Of a stretch of 64,000 nucleotides of DNA, positions 52,799-61,509 are shown in pieces. The notes under the pieces are model-generated. The model had not been told where the DNA came from and searched no databases. It was given only the letters and a program-made list of their open reading frames with translations. This stretch comes from Brucella anthropi_A. Its GTDB lineage: Bacteria; Pseudomonadota; Alphaproteobacteria; Rhizobiales; Rhizobiaceae. Every line of letters starts with the position of its first letter. The first letter of the stretch is position 1. The stretch spans positions 117,285-181,284 of the forward strand of contig NZ_LQBD01000037.1 in NCBI RefSeq assembly GCF_046630315.1. The letters run 5' to 3'. Position numbers and translations under genes: made by a program.

Positions 52799-53764
52799 AT
52801 AAATCTCCGGCAATTGCGCTATTTCGCAATGGTGGTCGAGACCGGCGGCATGTCACATGCTGCGTCCCGCCTAAAGCTCGCCCAGACCGCGATCAGCATT
52901 CAAATCAGGGATTTGGAACGTGAGATGGGCGTTAGCCTGTTCGAGCGGCATTCACGTGGCGTAACCCCCACAAAGGCCGGAGAGCTTTTGTATGAACGCT
53001 ACAATGAACTCGAACAATTTCTGGAGCGAACGCTGGAAGATGTTCGCACCCTCGGCGGCAGGCCAGCTTTGCGCCCCTTTGTGATCGGCCTGGTCCCAAG
53101 CCATATGCAGCTTGTCGGAGCAGATGTGCTGATCGACGCGGGGAAAACGCTGCCCGCGGTATCACTGAAACTGGTTGAGGAGCTGAGCTATACGATGGTC
53201 GGCGCCCTGAAGCGTAATGAGATCGACCTGGCCTTCGCCTATGATGTCGACCCTGCTCCAGGGCTGGTGCGGGAAGCCGTACTTGAAGACGAGCTTCTGT
53301 TCGTAACGTCCCGCGCCAAGGCGACAAGCGATACCCCGATCAGTTTTGCTGAAGCGCTGCAACATGAGCTTTTCTTTGCTGGCGAGCGCGGCATCGTTCA
53401 ACTCGTTCGCCGCCTTGCCAAACAATTATCGCTTGAGCCGCGTATCGTTTCGGATACGCAGTCCGTCCCTTCCATCCGGGCGCGTATAGCCGAAGGCGGT
53501 GCAAGCCTTCTGTCCTGGGGAAGTGTCGCCGCTGGTGTCAGCCGAGGTATCTTCGCCACTCGCAGAATAGAGCGTCCGGTGCCGAGGCGCACGCTCTACA
53601 TTATAAGCAGGCGAGAAGACTTGTCTCCTCTCGACGATAAGCATATCGGGCCGTTTCTCATTGAGGTGGTTCGTCATATCCACCGGGCTTCCGCGCCTTA
53701 CGCGACCATAGTCGATCCGCGTTTCGACACCGCCGCAATATCTCCGGAAGCGATGGAGCCATAG
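52799..53764 (+). CDS. LysR family regulator 2 (probable ATA start)
   Basis: About 321 residues. INLRQLRYFAMVVETGGMSH then AASRLKLAQTAISIQI form the helix-turn-helix. The codon where the family has ATG is ATA at 52799, seven bases after GGAGG. An in-frame TGA sits five codons upstream, so no upstream start exists. The next conventional codon is TTG at residue 6 (52814), 22 bases from GGAGG, and would lose part of the first helix. The effector domain has VEELSYTMVGALKRNEIDLAFAYD. Together with LysR 1 it probably controls the hydantoinase operon that begins 153 bases downstream. Confidence 0.87.
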   Translation: MNLRQLRYFAMVVETGGMSHAASRLKLAQTAISIQIRDLEREMGVSLFERHSRGVTPTKAGELLYERYNELEQFLERTLEDVRTLGGRPALRPFVIGLVPSHMQLVGADVLIDAGKTLPAVSLKLVEELSYTMVGALKRNEIDLAFAYDVDPAPGLVREAVLEDELLFVTSRAKATSDTPISFAEALQHELFFAGERGIVQLVRRLAKQLSLEPRIVSDTQSVPSIRARIAEGGASLLSWGSVAAGVSRGIFATRRIERPVPRRTLYIISRREDLSPLDDKHIGPFLIEVVRHIHRASAPYATIVDPRFDTAAISPEAMEP

Positions 53765-53917
53765 CGAATAACTTATAGCTGAACGCTTGCATCGGTTTTG
53801 GACAGGCGGCTCTCGCAGCCATAGGCTTCCTTCACAAGTTCGGCGCGGACGGGAGAGACGTGCCGGGCGGCCTGAAAAGAACAGGCCGGATGGAGGAAAC
53901 ATCAGGGAGGCTGCTTC

Positions 53918-55978
53918 ATGGGAGGCTATCGCGTAACCGTCGATACTGGCGGGACGTTTTCTGATTTTGTCTATCTCGACGAAACGACGGGAGAGACATC
54001 TATTTCGAAGGTTGCCTCAACTCCGGATGACCCGTCGCGGGCCATCCTTTCGGGGATCAACATTTTGCTGGAGCGCGGCGTTCACCCCGATGAGGTAAAC
54101 TATTTCTGCCATGGCACGACAGTAGGCACGAATGCGCTTCTTGAAGGTAAAGGCGCGAAGACAGGCCTTCTGGTTACCAAAGGCTTTCGTGGGATCTACG
54201 AAGTGGGTGAGCAGGCGCGTCCGCATGGGCCGGCGATTTTCGACATTCTGCATGAGAAGCCCCAGCCGCTCGTGCTGTCATCGCTAACCGGGGAGGTTAT
54301 GGAGCGTGTGGCGCATGATGGCAGCGTCCTGGCGGATATGGACGAAACGTTGCTGCGCGAGACGCTTGCCGAGCTGAGGGACAAGAAAATCGAATCCCTT
54401 GCTGTCTGCTTGCTTTTCTCTTTTCTCTATCCGCGCCATGAGGAGCGAATCCGCGAGATCATCCGCGAGGAACTGCCGGACTGCGAGGTTTCGCTTTCCT
54501 CGGAAATTGTGCCGCAGATACGGGAATATCACCGGCTGAGCACGACGGTGATCAATGCCTACCTGCAACCCGTCCTTGCCCGCTATATCGCCCGTCTGGC
54601 CGATCGGTTGCAAGCGGCTGGGGTGAAGACGCCGCAAAAATACATCATGCAGTCAAATGGCGGCATGGCGACCTTCGAGGCGACGGCAAAGAAGGGCGTG
54701 ACCACAGTTCTTTCCGGTCCTGCTGGCGGCGTCACAGCGAGTGTTGCGCTGGCGCGCTCAACTGGCTGCCACGACATTGTTACATTCGACATGGGCGGAA
54801 CATCCTGTGATGTTGCGCTGATCAAGAATGGCTCTCCGGTGATTGTCAATCGCGGCAAGGTTGAAGGCCGCGACATCGCCATGCCGATGATGGATATAAA
54901 CACGGTCAGCGCTGGTGGCGGCACGATTGCCGAAGTGGACGGTTTCGGCGTCCTTCAGGTCGGTCCGGAGAGTGCTGGCGCAATCCCCGGCCCCGCCTGT
55001 TACGGTCGCGGCGGGACAAAGCCGACAATTACCGACTGCAATTTACTGCTTGGCTATCTCAGTGAGGATAATTTCCTCGGCGGCAAGATGCGTCTTGATG
55101 CACAAAAGGCACGTTTGGCCTTGGAAACTCATGTAGCCGCTCCGCTCGGCATGGACGTGTTTGAAGCCGCCGAAGGGATCGTGCGGATCGTCAACGTGAA
55201 AATGGAGGAGGCGATCAAGGCTATCTCCACGATGCGCGGCCACGATCTGCGTGATTTCGTCCTGATGCCTTTTGGGGGCGCAGGTCCGCTTCATGCCGCC
55301 AGTATCGCCCGTGAGCTTGGCATGGCTGGCCTCATCGTGCCGTTCCATGCCGGTGTATTTTCGGCGATGGGGTTGGTCATGGCGGATGTCACGCATGATT
55401 ATGTGCGCTCAAGGCTGGTCCCGCTCGACGAGAGCGGCGCGAAAGACATTGACGCCATCTTTGCAGGCATGGAGGCCCAGGCGCGCGCCGATCTCGCCAT
55501 TGAGGGGTTCCCCAGTGATCGCATCCGTATCGAGCGGTCGCTCGACCTTCGCTACGCGCGGCAAGGTTACGAACTGACCATTCCTATCGGGGCGCTTGTC
55601 GGGCCGGGGGCTGTTGAGGCCGTGCGCAATGGCTTCGATGCCGAACATGAAATGATGTTCGGGCATAAGGCTTCCGGCGAAGCGGTGGAAATCGTCTCCT
55701 GCCGCGTCAAGGCAATCGGACTCGTGCCTGCGGTTAATGCGCGGCGGTATGAGCCTGGTGGCGGAACAATTGCTGACGCATTGCTTGGAGTCCGTCGAGT
55801 CCGTTTTGATGGAAAAGATGTCGATTGCGCCGTCTATCAGCGAGAACGTCTCGATGTAGGGCTCATTTTTGCAGGACCTGCGGTCGTGGAACAGTTCGAC
55901 TGCACGACGGTCATTCTGCCGGGCCAGCAGGTTCGTATCGACGAATTCAAGAATCTCATCATAACGGAGATTGCGTGA
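53918..55978 (+). CDS. Hydantoinase/oxoprolinase family protein, HyuA-type subunit
   Basis: 686 residues. The ATP-binding actin-like fold typical of HyuA and oxoprolinase N-terminal halves starts with YRVTVDTGGTFSDFVYLDE. NYFCHGTTVGTNALLEGKGA, VLSGPAGGVTASVALA, TFDMGGTSCDVALI and MPFGGAGPLHA are strongly conserved blocks. The family opens hydantoin or 5-oxoproline rings with ATP, or carboxylates acetone or acetophenone. GGGAGG seven bases before the ATG is a strong ribosome site. The stop overlaps the HyuB-type start (TGATG). The substrate is not determined. Confidence 0.95.
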   Translation: MGGYRVTVDTGGTFSDFVYLDETTGETSISKVASTPDDPSRAILSGINILLERGVHPDEVNYFCHGTTVGTNALLEGKGAKTGLLVTKGFRGIYEVGEQARPHGPAIFDILHEKPQPLVLSSLTGEVMERVAHDGSVLADMDETLLRETLAELRDKKIESLAVCLLFSFLYPRHEERIREIIREELPDCEVSLSSEIVPQIREYHRLSTTVINAYLQPVLARYIARLADRLQAAGVKTPQKYIMQSNGGMATFEATAKKGVTTVLSGPAGGVTASVALARSTGCHDIVTFDMGGTSCDVALIKNGSPVIVNRGKVEGRDIAMPMMDINTVSAGGGTIAEVDGFGVLQVGPESAGAIPGPACYGRGGTKPTITDCNLLLGYLSEDNFLGGKMRLDAQKARLALETHVAAPLGMDVFEAAEGIVRIVNVKMEEAIKAISTMRGHDLRDFVLMPFGGAGPLHAASIARELGMAGLIVPFHAGVFSAMGLVMADVTHDYVRSRLVPLDESGAKDIDAIFAGMEAQARADLAIEGFPSDRIRIERSLDLRYARQGYELTIPIGALVGPGAVEAVRNGFDAEHEMMFGHKASGEAVEIVSCRVKAIGLVPAVNARRYEPGGGTIADALLGVRRVRFDGKDVDCAVYQRERLDVGLIFAGPAVVEQFDCTTVILPGQQVRIDEFKNLIITEIA

Positions 55979-57753
55979 TGCTTCAGCATGGTACGTCGTT
56001 TGGCAGGCCGACTGCCGTTGAACTTGAAGTCATCCGCGCGAGCCTTAGCGGCATCGTGCAGGAAATGCAGAACTCCCTGTTCCGAACTGGCTTTTCGACC
56101 ATCATCCGGGAATCGCAGGATGCTTCATGCGCCTTGCTTGACGCCAATGCTTCTGTCATCGCTCAGCATGTTGTACTGCCGCTGCATATCGGCGCTTTCC
56201 CGGCTTGCACGGAGGCAGTACTGCGCACATACGGGGACGACATAAGGCCTGGCGACGCCTTTCTCATCAATGATCCCTATGAGGGCGGCAGTCCGCACGC
56301 GCCGGATATGGCGGTGATCACACCGCTGTTCTGTGATGGCGTTCTGGTGGCCTTCTGCGCCAGCATCGCGCATAAAAGCGACATTGGCGGCCCGGTGCCG
56401 GGGAGCTGTTCGGGGCAGGCGCGTGAGGTCTATAACGAAGGTTTGCAATTACCGCCGGTGCGTTATCAGCGTGAATTCGCAGCCTTTGGCGACATAGAGC
56501 GGATCATTGCCAGAAATAGCCGCACGCCGGAACTGGTGCTTGGCGATATTCGCGGCCAGCTGGGCTGCGCCCGGCTGGGTGAACGCCGCCTTGCGGCTCT
56601 GATGGAAAAGTTCGGCGCAGCGAAATGTGCTGCAGTATTCGCCGAACTTGGCGACATCGCCGAGCGGCGCATCCGCGGTATTACCCGCAGCTGGAAGGAT
56701 GGCGTATTCGAGGCGGAGCGCTTTGTCGATGATGACGGCATAGAACTGTCAAAGCCGGTGCGCGTTCATGTGCGGGTGGAGAAGACGGGCGACAACATCC
56801 ATTTCGATTTCACCGGTTCCGCCGATCAGACGCGCGGACCGGCCAATATCCGGCCGCCACTCGTTCAGGCTGCTTGCGCTTACGCGTTGATTTCTCTGGT
56901 CGATCCGCAGATCTTCATCACCAGCGGCATACTGCGCTCCTTCACGTTTGATACACGCCCCGCCAGTGTACTCAATCCGCATTATCCGGCCCCGGTGAAC
57001 ACCTATAATCCGACAGTTCATGCCGTCGTTGATGCCGTCTTTGCGGCTTTGGGGCAATTGGTGCCGGAACGCTCCCGGGCCGACGGCTGCGGCAGCCGGT
57101 CGATTATTATCGGCGGTCGCGGAGGGGCTGGCGGCAAGAGCTATGTGCAATATGAGATTATCGGTGGCGGGGCAGGCGCGCGCTCATTGCGCGACGGGGC
57201 TTCGGGAACGACCGTCAACCAGAGCAATGCGAAGATTGCTCCGGTGGAAATCATCGAAAGTGAGTTCCCGACAAGGCTGCTCTCCTTTGAACTCATCCGC
57301 GACTCTGGTGGCGCAGGCAAATTCCGTGGCGGACTCGGCATTCGGCGCAAATATCTGAACCTTGCCGAAGCGCGCTTTTCGATCCGTTCGACCAAGCACG
57401 TCATTCCGGCGGAAGGATATGTCGATGGCCTACCCGGACGCACCGGCGATATCCGGATCAATCCAGAGGAGGAAAGCTGGAAGCGTTTGCCCTCGCGTTA
57501 TGCCGATTATCCGCTCAATGCCGGCGACGTGTTCGAACTCGAAACGCCCGGCGGTGGCGGCTATGGCGACCCGCTCACCCGCAATCCGGCGTCGGTTCTG
57601 GCGGACGTCAGGGAAGGTTATGTGTCGGCTGAGGCAGCAGGACGCGATTATGGCGTGGTGTTGACAGTGGGATCGGATGGCCCGGTTCTCGATGAGGTGG
57701 CGACACAGAAATTACGCGCTGCACGCTTGAGGAGCCTGAGGGGGGTAGCATGA
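55978..57753 (+). CDS. Hydantoinase B/oxoprolinase family protein, HyuB-type subunit
   Basis: 591 residues starting MLQHGTSFGRPTAVELEVIR; the frame is open 51 codons upstream but that part overlaps the HyuA-type gene. Family blocks are SxxIRESQDASCALLD, LPLHIGAFPACTEAV, FLINDPYEGGSPHAPDM, SCSGQAREVYNEGLQLPP and the C-terminal ELETPGGGGYGDPL. With the A subunit it forms an ATP-dependent hydrolase or carboxylase. In HyuB proteins the carboxyl end carries the Gly-rich GGGGYG, present here at about residue 525. Cytoplasmic. Confidence 0.95.
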   Translation: MLQHGTSFGRPTAVELEVIRASLSGIVQEMQNSLFRTGFSTIIRESQDASCALLDANASVIAQHVVLPLHIGAFPACTEAVLRTYGDDIRPGDAFLINDPYEGGSPHAPDMAVITPLFCDGVLVAFCASIAHKSDIGGPVPGSCSGQAREVYNEGLQLPPVRYQREFAAFGDIERIIARNSRTPELVLGDIRGQLGCARLGERRLAALMEKFGAAKCAAVFAELGDIAERRIRGITRSWKDGVFEAERFVDDDGIELSKPVRVHVRVEKTGDNIHFDFTGSADQTRGPANIRPPLVQAACAYALISLVDPQIFITSGILRSFTFDTRPASVLNPHYPAPVNTYNPTVHAVVDAVFAALGQLVPERSRADGCGSRSIIIGGRGGAGGKSYVQYEIIGGGAGARSLRDGASGTTVNQSNAKIAPVEIIESEFPTRLLSFELIRDSGGAGKFRGGLGIRRKYLNLAEARFSIRSTKHVIPAEGYVDGLPGRTGDIRINPEEESWKRLPSRYADYPLNAGDVFELETPGGGGYGDPLTRNPASVLADVREGYVSAEAAGRDYGVVLTVGSDGPVLDEVATQKLRAARLRSLRGVA

Positions 57754-57819
57754 TGCCGAGAAGTCGCAGGCTTTTCGGGCGAAATCACGCAAAAACAGAT
57801 AGTTAGAGGAGGAGTACCA

Positions 57820-58644
57820 ATGGATGCAATCGTTAACACCAAACCGACGGCTGGCGTGATCGGTCTTGGCGCCATGGGCTACCAGATGGCCCGTCACCTG
57901 AAGGAAAAGGGTTTCAACGTTAGCGGCTATGATGTTTCGGCGGAAGCGACCGCCAAATCGAATGCAATCGGCGTTCCGACCAAAGCAGGAATCGCGGAAG
58001 TCGGCAGCGAAGCTGAAGTCGTGATCGTGATGGTTCAGACCGATAAGCAGGTACTGGAGGTGATACGCGAGGGTGGGCTGCTGGAATCGCTCGTCCCCGG
58101 ATCTGTCATCTGCATCGCAAGCTCGATCGCGCCGAATACCTGTCGCGATCTTGAGCGCGATGCGGCGAAGGTGGGCGTCGGCGTTCTAGATACGCCGGTC
58201 GTCCTTGGTCAAGAGGCAGCCGACAACGGCACGCTGACGGTTTTTGTCGGAGGGGAGAAAAAGTGGCTTGAAAAAGCGACGCCGGTTCTCTCTGCCTTTG
58301 GCCGCAACATTCTCCATATCGGGCCCAGCGGCACCGGCCAAATCGCCAAAACCGCCAATAATATGCTGCTTTGGGCCTGCATCTGCGCCAATTTTGAAGC
58401 GCTCAGCCTTGCCAAAGAACTTGGTGCGGACGTGTCGACACTGGTTTCGGCCTTAACGCATTCCTCCGGGGCCAATTGGTCGCTGTCGCGCTGGGGCAAG
58501 AGCACCGGCAAATGGGCTGAAAAGGATATGGATGTTGCTCTTGACCTTGCGCAAAGCGTCAAGCTGCCCCTGCCGCTGAACGGCTTGGTCGATCAGCTCA
58601 TGAAGTCCATGAACAAGGAAAGAATGCAAAGCCTGTTTGGTTGA
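57820..58644 (+). CDS. 3-hydroxyisobutyrate dehydrogenase-like NAD(P) oxidoreductase
   Basis: 274 residues behind GAGGAGG. The nucleotide motif is GVIGLGAMGYQMARHL (residues 12-27). The catalytic Lys is Lys177 in GTGQIAKTANNMLL. The substrate-binding signature, DAPVSGG in typical family members, reads DTPVVLGQEAADNG here, so the Ser-Gly-Gly that holds the carboxylate is changed. This suggests a non-standard beta-hydroxyacid or an imine substrate. It lies in the hydantoinase operon, 66 bases after the B subunit, ahead of the ABC importer. Otherwise length is slightly below the usual 290-300. Confidence 0.9.
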   Translation: MDAIVNTKPTAGVIGLGAMGYQMARHLKEKGFNVSGYDVSAEATAKSNAIGVPTKAGIAEVGSEAEVVIVMVQTDKQVLEVIREGGLLESLVPGSVICIASSIAPNTCRDLERDAAKVGVGVLDTPVVLGQEAADNGTLTVFVGGEKKWLEKATPVLSAFGRNILHIGPSGTGQIAKTANNMLLWACICANFEALSLAKELGADVSTLVSALTHSSGANWSLSRWGKSTGKWAEKDMDVALDLAQSVKLPLPLNGLVDQLMKSMNKERMQSLFG

Positions 58645-58708
58645 GTCCGTCCGCCCTCATCCGGTTCGGGGGAGCGGATGAGGGGCATGCTAATCGTGGG
58701 AGGAGAGC

Positions 58709-59704
58709 ATGAAAATTCTAGTGAAGGCGGTTTTTGCCGCCGGATTGAGCCTTTTGGCTGGAACTATGCGGCCGGCGTCAGCGGAGGAAGCCATTACCAA
58801 GGTGACTGTCGCCTATGACGGCTTCACCATGGCGAGTGCACCGTTACAGTACACGCTTGCTAAGGGCCTGTTCAAAAAATATGGCCTCGACGTGGACCTC
58901 GTCTTTATAGAGGGCGGTTCGGTCCTCACACAGGCACTCGTTGGCGGTTCGGTCGATATTGCCCAGAATGGCTACACCCCCTCAATCGCCGCCGCGGTCG
59001 CTGGCGCCGATATTGCCATTGTCGGCAGCATCGTCAATAAATTGCCATTTCAGCTTGTCGTTAACAATTCGATCCAGAATGCCGATCAATTACGAGGCAA
59101 GAGCATCGCTGTCAGCAAGCTCGGCTCCTCCACCGATACAGCGCTGAAATTCGCGCTGAATTCCCTCGGACTACAGCCGACGGATGTCAATATTCTCCAG
59201 CTTGGCGGCGAGGGAACGCGGGCCGCAGCCTATGAAAGCAATCAGGTGCAGGGGTTGGTGTCGCAATACCCCCGCACACAGGAGATTGTCGAGGCTGGCT
59301 CGAAAATTCTGGTGGACGTGACCGAAATCGTCAAGGACTATCCGAACACTGCCTATGTCGCCCAGCGCACCTATCTTTCCGAGCACCCTGATACCGTCAA
59401 GCGCTTCTTTATGGCAATGCGCGAAGGTCTTCACGATTTTCGCGCCAATCCGCAGGACGCCCTGGCGGTAACCGCTTCTTTCCTGAAGCTTGAGAAGGGA
59501 AAATCTGTCGAGGATGCTTTCCGCTTCTATTCTGAGAAAGTCTACCCACAGGATCTGCGTCCCTCCATGCCCGGCATTGCCGCCGTTCTGGCAGAGCTTG
59601 CCAAGACGATGCCGGATGCGGCTTTGGTGAAGCCGGAATCAATTATCGATACAACCACACTCGATGCGCTCGACCGGGAAGGTTTTTTCAAGGCGCAAGA
59701 CTGA
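58709..59704 (+). CDS. ABC transporter substrate-binding protein (SsuA/TauA/NMT1 class)
   Basis: 331 residues with a signal peptide ending near ASA-EEA (residues 1-27). The ligand-binding blocks KVTVAYDGFTMASAPLQYTL, GLFKKYGLDVDLVFIEGGS and RGKSIAVSKLGSSTDTALK are typical of the nitrate/sulfonate/taurine/thiamine-precursor class. GGAGGAG precedes the ATG. The ATPase and permease genes follow directly. The ligand is unknown, but it is presumably the compound handled by the hydantoinase subunits. Confidence 0.92.
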   Translation: MKILVKAVFAAGLSLLAGTMRPASAEEAITKVTVAYDGFTMASAPLQYTLAKGLFKKYGLDVDLVFIEGGSVLTQALVGGSVDIAQNGYTPSIAAAVAGADIAIVGSIVNKLPFQLVVNNSIQNADQLRGKSIAVSKLGSSTDTALKFALNSLGLQPTDVNILQLGGEGTRAAAYESNQVQGLVSQYPRTQEIVEAGSKILVDVTEIVKDYPNTAYVAQRTYLSEHPDTVKRFFMAMREGLHDFRANPQDALAVTASFLKLEKGKSVEDAFRFYSEKVYPQDLRPSMPGIAAVLAELAKTMPDAALVKPESIIDTTTLDALDREGFFKAQD

Positions 59705-59732
59705 AACTGTCGACACGGAGGGAGGAAACGCC

Positions 59733-60542
59733 ATGTTGCAGGAAAGCCCGGTCAAACTTAAGGCCGAGAATGTTAAACTGAATTATTACAACGATCGCAC
59801 AAAGCGTGCCTTGAATGTTCTCGACGGAATCAATTTCAGCGTCAAGGAAGGTGAGCTCGTCAGCATTGTCGGCCCCAGTGGCTGCGGTAAATCAACCTTT
59901 CTGGCAGCAGTGGATGGGCTTGTCTCGATTGATGGCGGCAGAATCCTGATCGACAATCGGGAAGTGAAAAAGCCTGGACCGGATCGCGGCCTCGTTTTCC
60001 AGCAGGATTCGCTCTTTCCATGGCGCACCGTGCAGCGCAACGTCGCTTACGGGCTGGAAATCCAGAAGAGTTTGAGCAGGAAGAACGTTTCATCGCGCTC
60101 CCGCGAATTCATCGAGCTTGTCGGCCTTGCTGGTTTTGAAGACAGCTATCCGCGTGAACTATCCGGCGGAATGCGTCAGCGCGTCAATATAGCAAGAGCA
60201 CTCGCCATCGATCCGGAACTGTTGCTGCTTGATGAACCCTTCGCCGCACTTGATGCGCAAACGCGCGAATTCATGCAGTTCGAGCTGTTGCGGATTCTCG
60301 ACCGGGCTCAGAAAACGGGAATGTTTATCACCCACCAGATCGACGAGGCGATTTTCCTTTCCAACCGAGTCATCGTGTTTTCCGCGCGCCCCGCGAAGGT
60401 GAAGGAAATCGTTGAGATCGATTTGCCGAAGGAGCGCACACTCGATCTGAAGCATACGCCGCGTTTCATGGAGATATTTCGCCATATCTGGCGGCTGATC
60501 GAAGAGGAAAGCGCCCGCATGGGTCTTTTGCGCGTGCATTGA
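59733..60542 (+). CDS. ABC transporter ATP-binding protein (SsuB/TauB class)
   Basis: 269 residues from ATG 59733 (MLQESPVKLK) behind GGAGGGAGG; an in-frame upstream start overlaps the preceding gene. Walker A is GPSGCGKST (residues 47-55), signature ELSGGMRQRVNIARA, Walker B LLLLDEPFAALD, and the switch His is in MFITHQIDEAI. The Q-loop reads VFQQDSLFPWRTV, as in the nitrate/sulfonate group. It energises the permease encoded 11 bases later. Confidence 0.95.
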   Translation: MLQESPVKLKAENVKLNYYNDRTKRALNVLDGINFSVKEGELVSIVGPSGCGKSTFLAAVDGLVSIDGGRILIDNREVKKPGPDRGLVFQQDSLFPWRTVQRNVAYGLEIQKSLSRKNVSSRSREFIELVGLAGFEDSYPRELSGGMRQRVNIARALAIDPELLLLDEPFAALDAQTREFMQFELLRILDRAQKTGMFITHQIDEAIFLSNRVIVFSARPAKVKEIVEIDLPKERTLDLKHTPRFMEIFRHIWRLIEEESARMGLLRVH

Positions 60543-60553
60543 GGGAGGGTGAG

Positions 60554-61381
60554 ATGACAATCATGACAGAAGAACGGGAAATCCCGAAACCACGCAAATC
60601 GGAATTCTCCCTTATGGAATTTCTGGTGCGCCGTGAGGACGCCTTGCTCGGCGGCTTTGCCATGATCGTGGCACTGCTGCTCTGGGAAGCGGTCGTGCGC
60701 TTTGGCCTCGTCAATCCGCTTTTCACCAGTTCTCCGAGCCGTATCATCACAACAGGTTATGCGATGTTCGCCGATGGGACGATCTTTCCGCATCTCGCCA
60801 TCAGCGGTTTGGAACTCATCGTTGGCTACGGGCTGGCGATCATGGTGGGTGTACCACTGGGCATTCTGATGGGCTGGTATCGCCGCCTCAATGCCGCGTT
60901 CGACCCGATCCTTTCAGCGCTCTACGCCACACCGCGCATTGCGCTCCTGCCATTGATCATAATCTGGTTCGGCATCGGCCTTGGTTCGAAATTCGCGATC
61001 ATTTTCCTGAGTTCGGTGTTTCCGGTGCTGATCAATACGATTGCTGGGGTCCAAACCGTCGATCGCGACTATATCAAGGTTGCCAGATCCTTCGGAGCCA
61101 ATGACCGTCAGCTGTTTCTGACAGTTGCTTTCCCGGCAGCCGTTCCATTCCTGCTGACGGGCCTGCGCCTTGGCCTCGGCCATGCGCTGATCGGTATTGT
61201 CGTGGGTGAGATGTATGCCGCCCAGGCTGGTGTCGGTTATCTCATTTCTGTTGCTGGCGCCACGTTCCAGACCGACCGGGTTATGTTCGGGATCATTCTG
61301 ATCGCCACTGCAGGTGTTGCCTTGACCAATATTCTTCGTCTGATCGAACGGCGCTTCGACCGCTGGAGGTCTGATAAATAA
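60554..61381 (+). CDS. ABC transporter permease (SsuC/TauC class)
   Basis: 275 residues from ATG 60554 (MTIMTEEREI) behind GGGAGGGTGAG. About six membrane segments. The EAA loop is YIKVARSFGANDRQLFLTVAFP, and ALYATPRIALLPLIIIWFGIG is the conserved block of this permease class. It completes the three-gene importer. A repeat fragment (about 61395-61450) follows before the SDR gene. Confidence 0.94.
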   Translation: MTIMTEEREIPKPRKSEFSLMEFLVRREDALLGGFAMIVALLLWEAVVRFGLVNPLFTSSPSRIITTGYAMFADGTIFPHLAISGLELIVGYGLAIMVGVPLGILMGWYRRLNAAFDPILSALYATPRIALLPLIIIWFGIGLGSKFAIIFLSSVFPVLINTIAGVQTVDRDYIKVARSFGANDRQLFLTVAFPAAVPFLLTGLRLGLGHALIGIVVGEMYAAQAGVGYLISVAGATFQTDRVMFGIILIATAGVALTNILRLIERRFDRWRSDK

Positions 61382-61394
61382 ACGTTGGTTTTCG

Positions 61395-61450
61395 AGCATG
61401 ATACCGAAAAATGGAAACCGGTTTTCGGATGAGATCGTGCAGGAAAACAT
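61395..61450. repeat. Short palindromic repeat fragment
   Basis: TTTTCGAGCATGATACCGAA, ACCGGTTTTCGGATGAGATC and GTGCAGG. It resembles the CGGTTTTCGGAT-type palindromes common in Rhizobiales gaps. It separates the permease gene from the SDR gene. Confidence 0.5.
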
Positions 61451-61509
61451 AGCGGTCGGACCATAGTGATCGGCCGGATTTCTCCACATCAAAAGAACGG
61501 TAAAACAAA

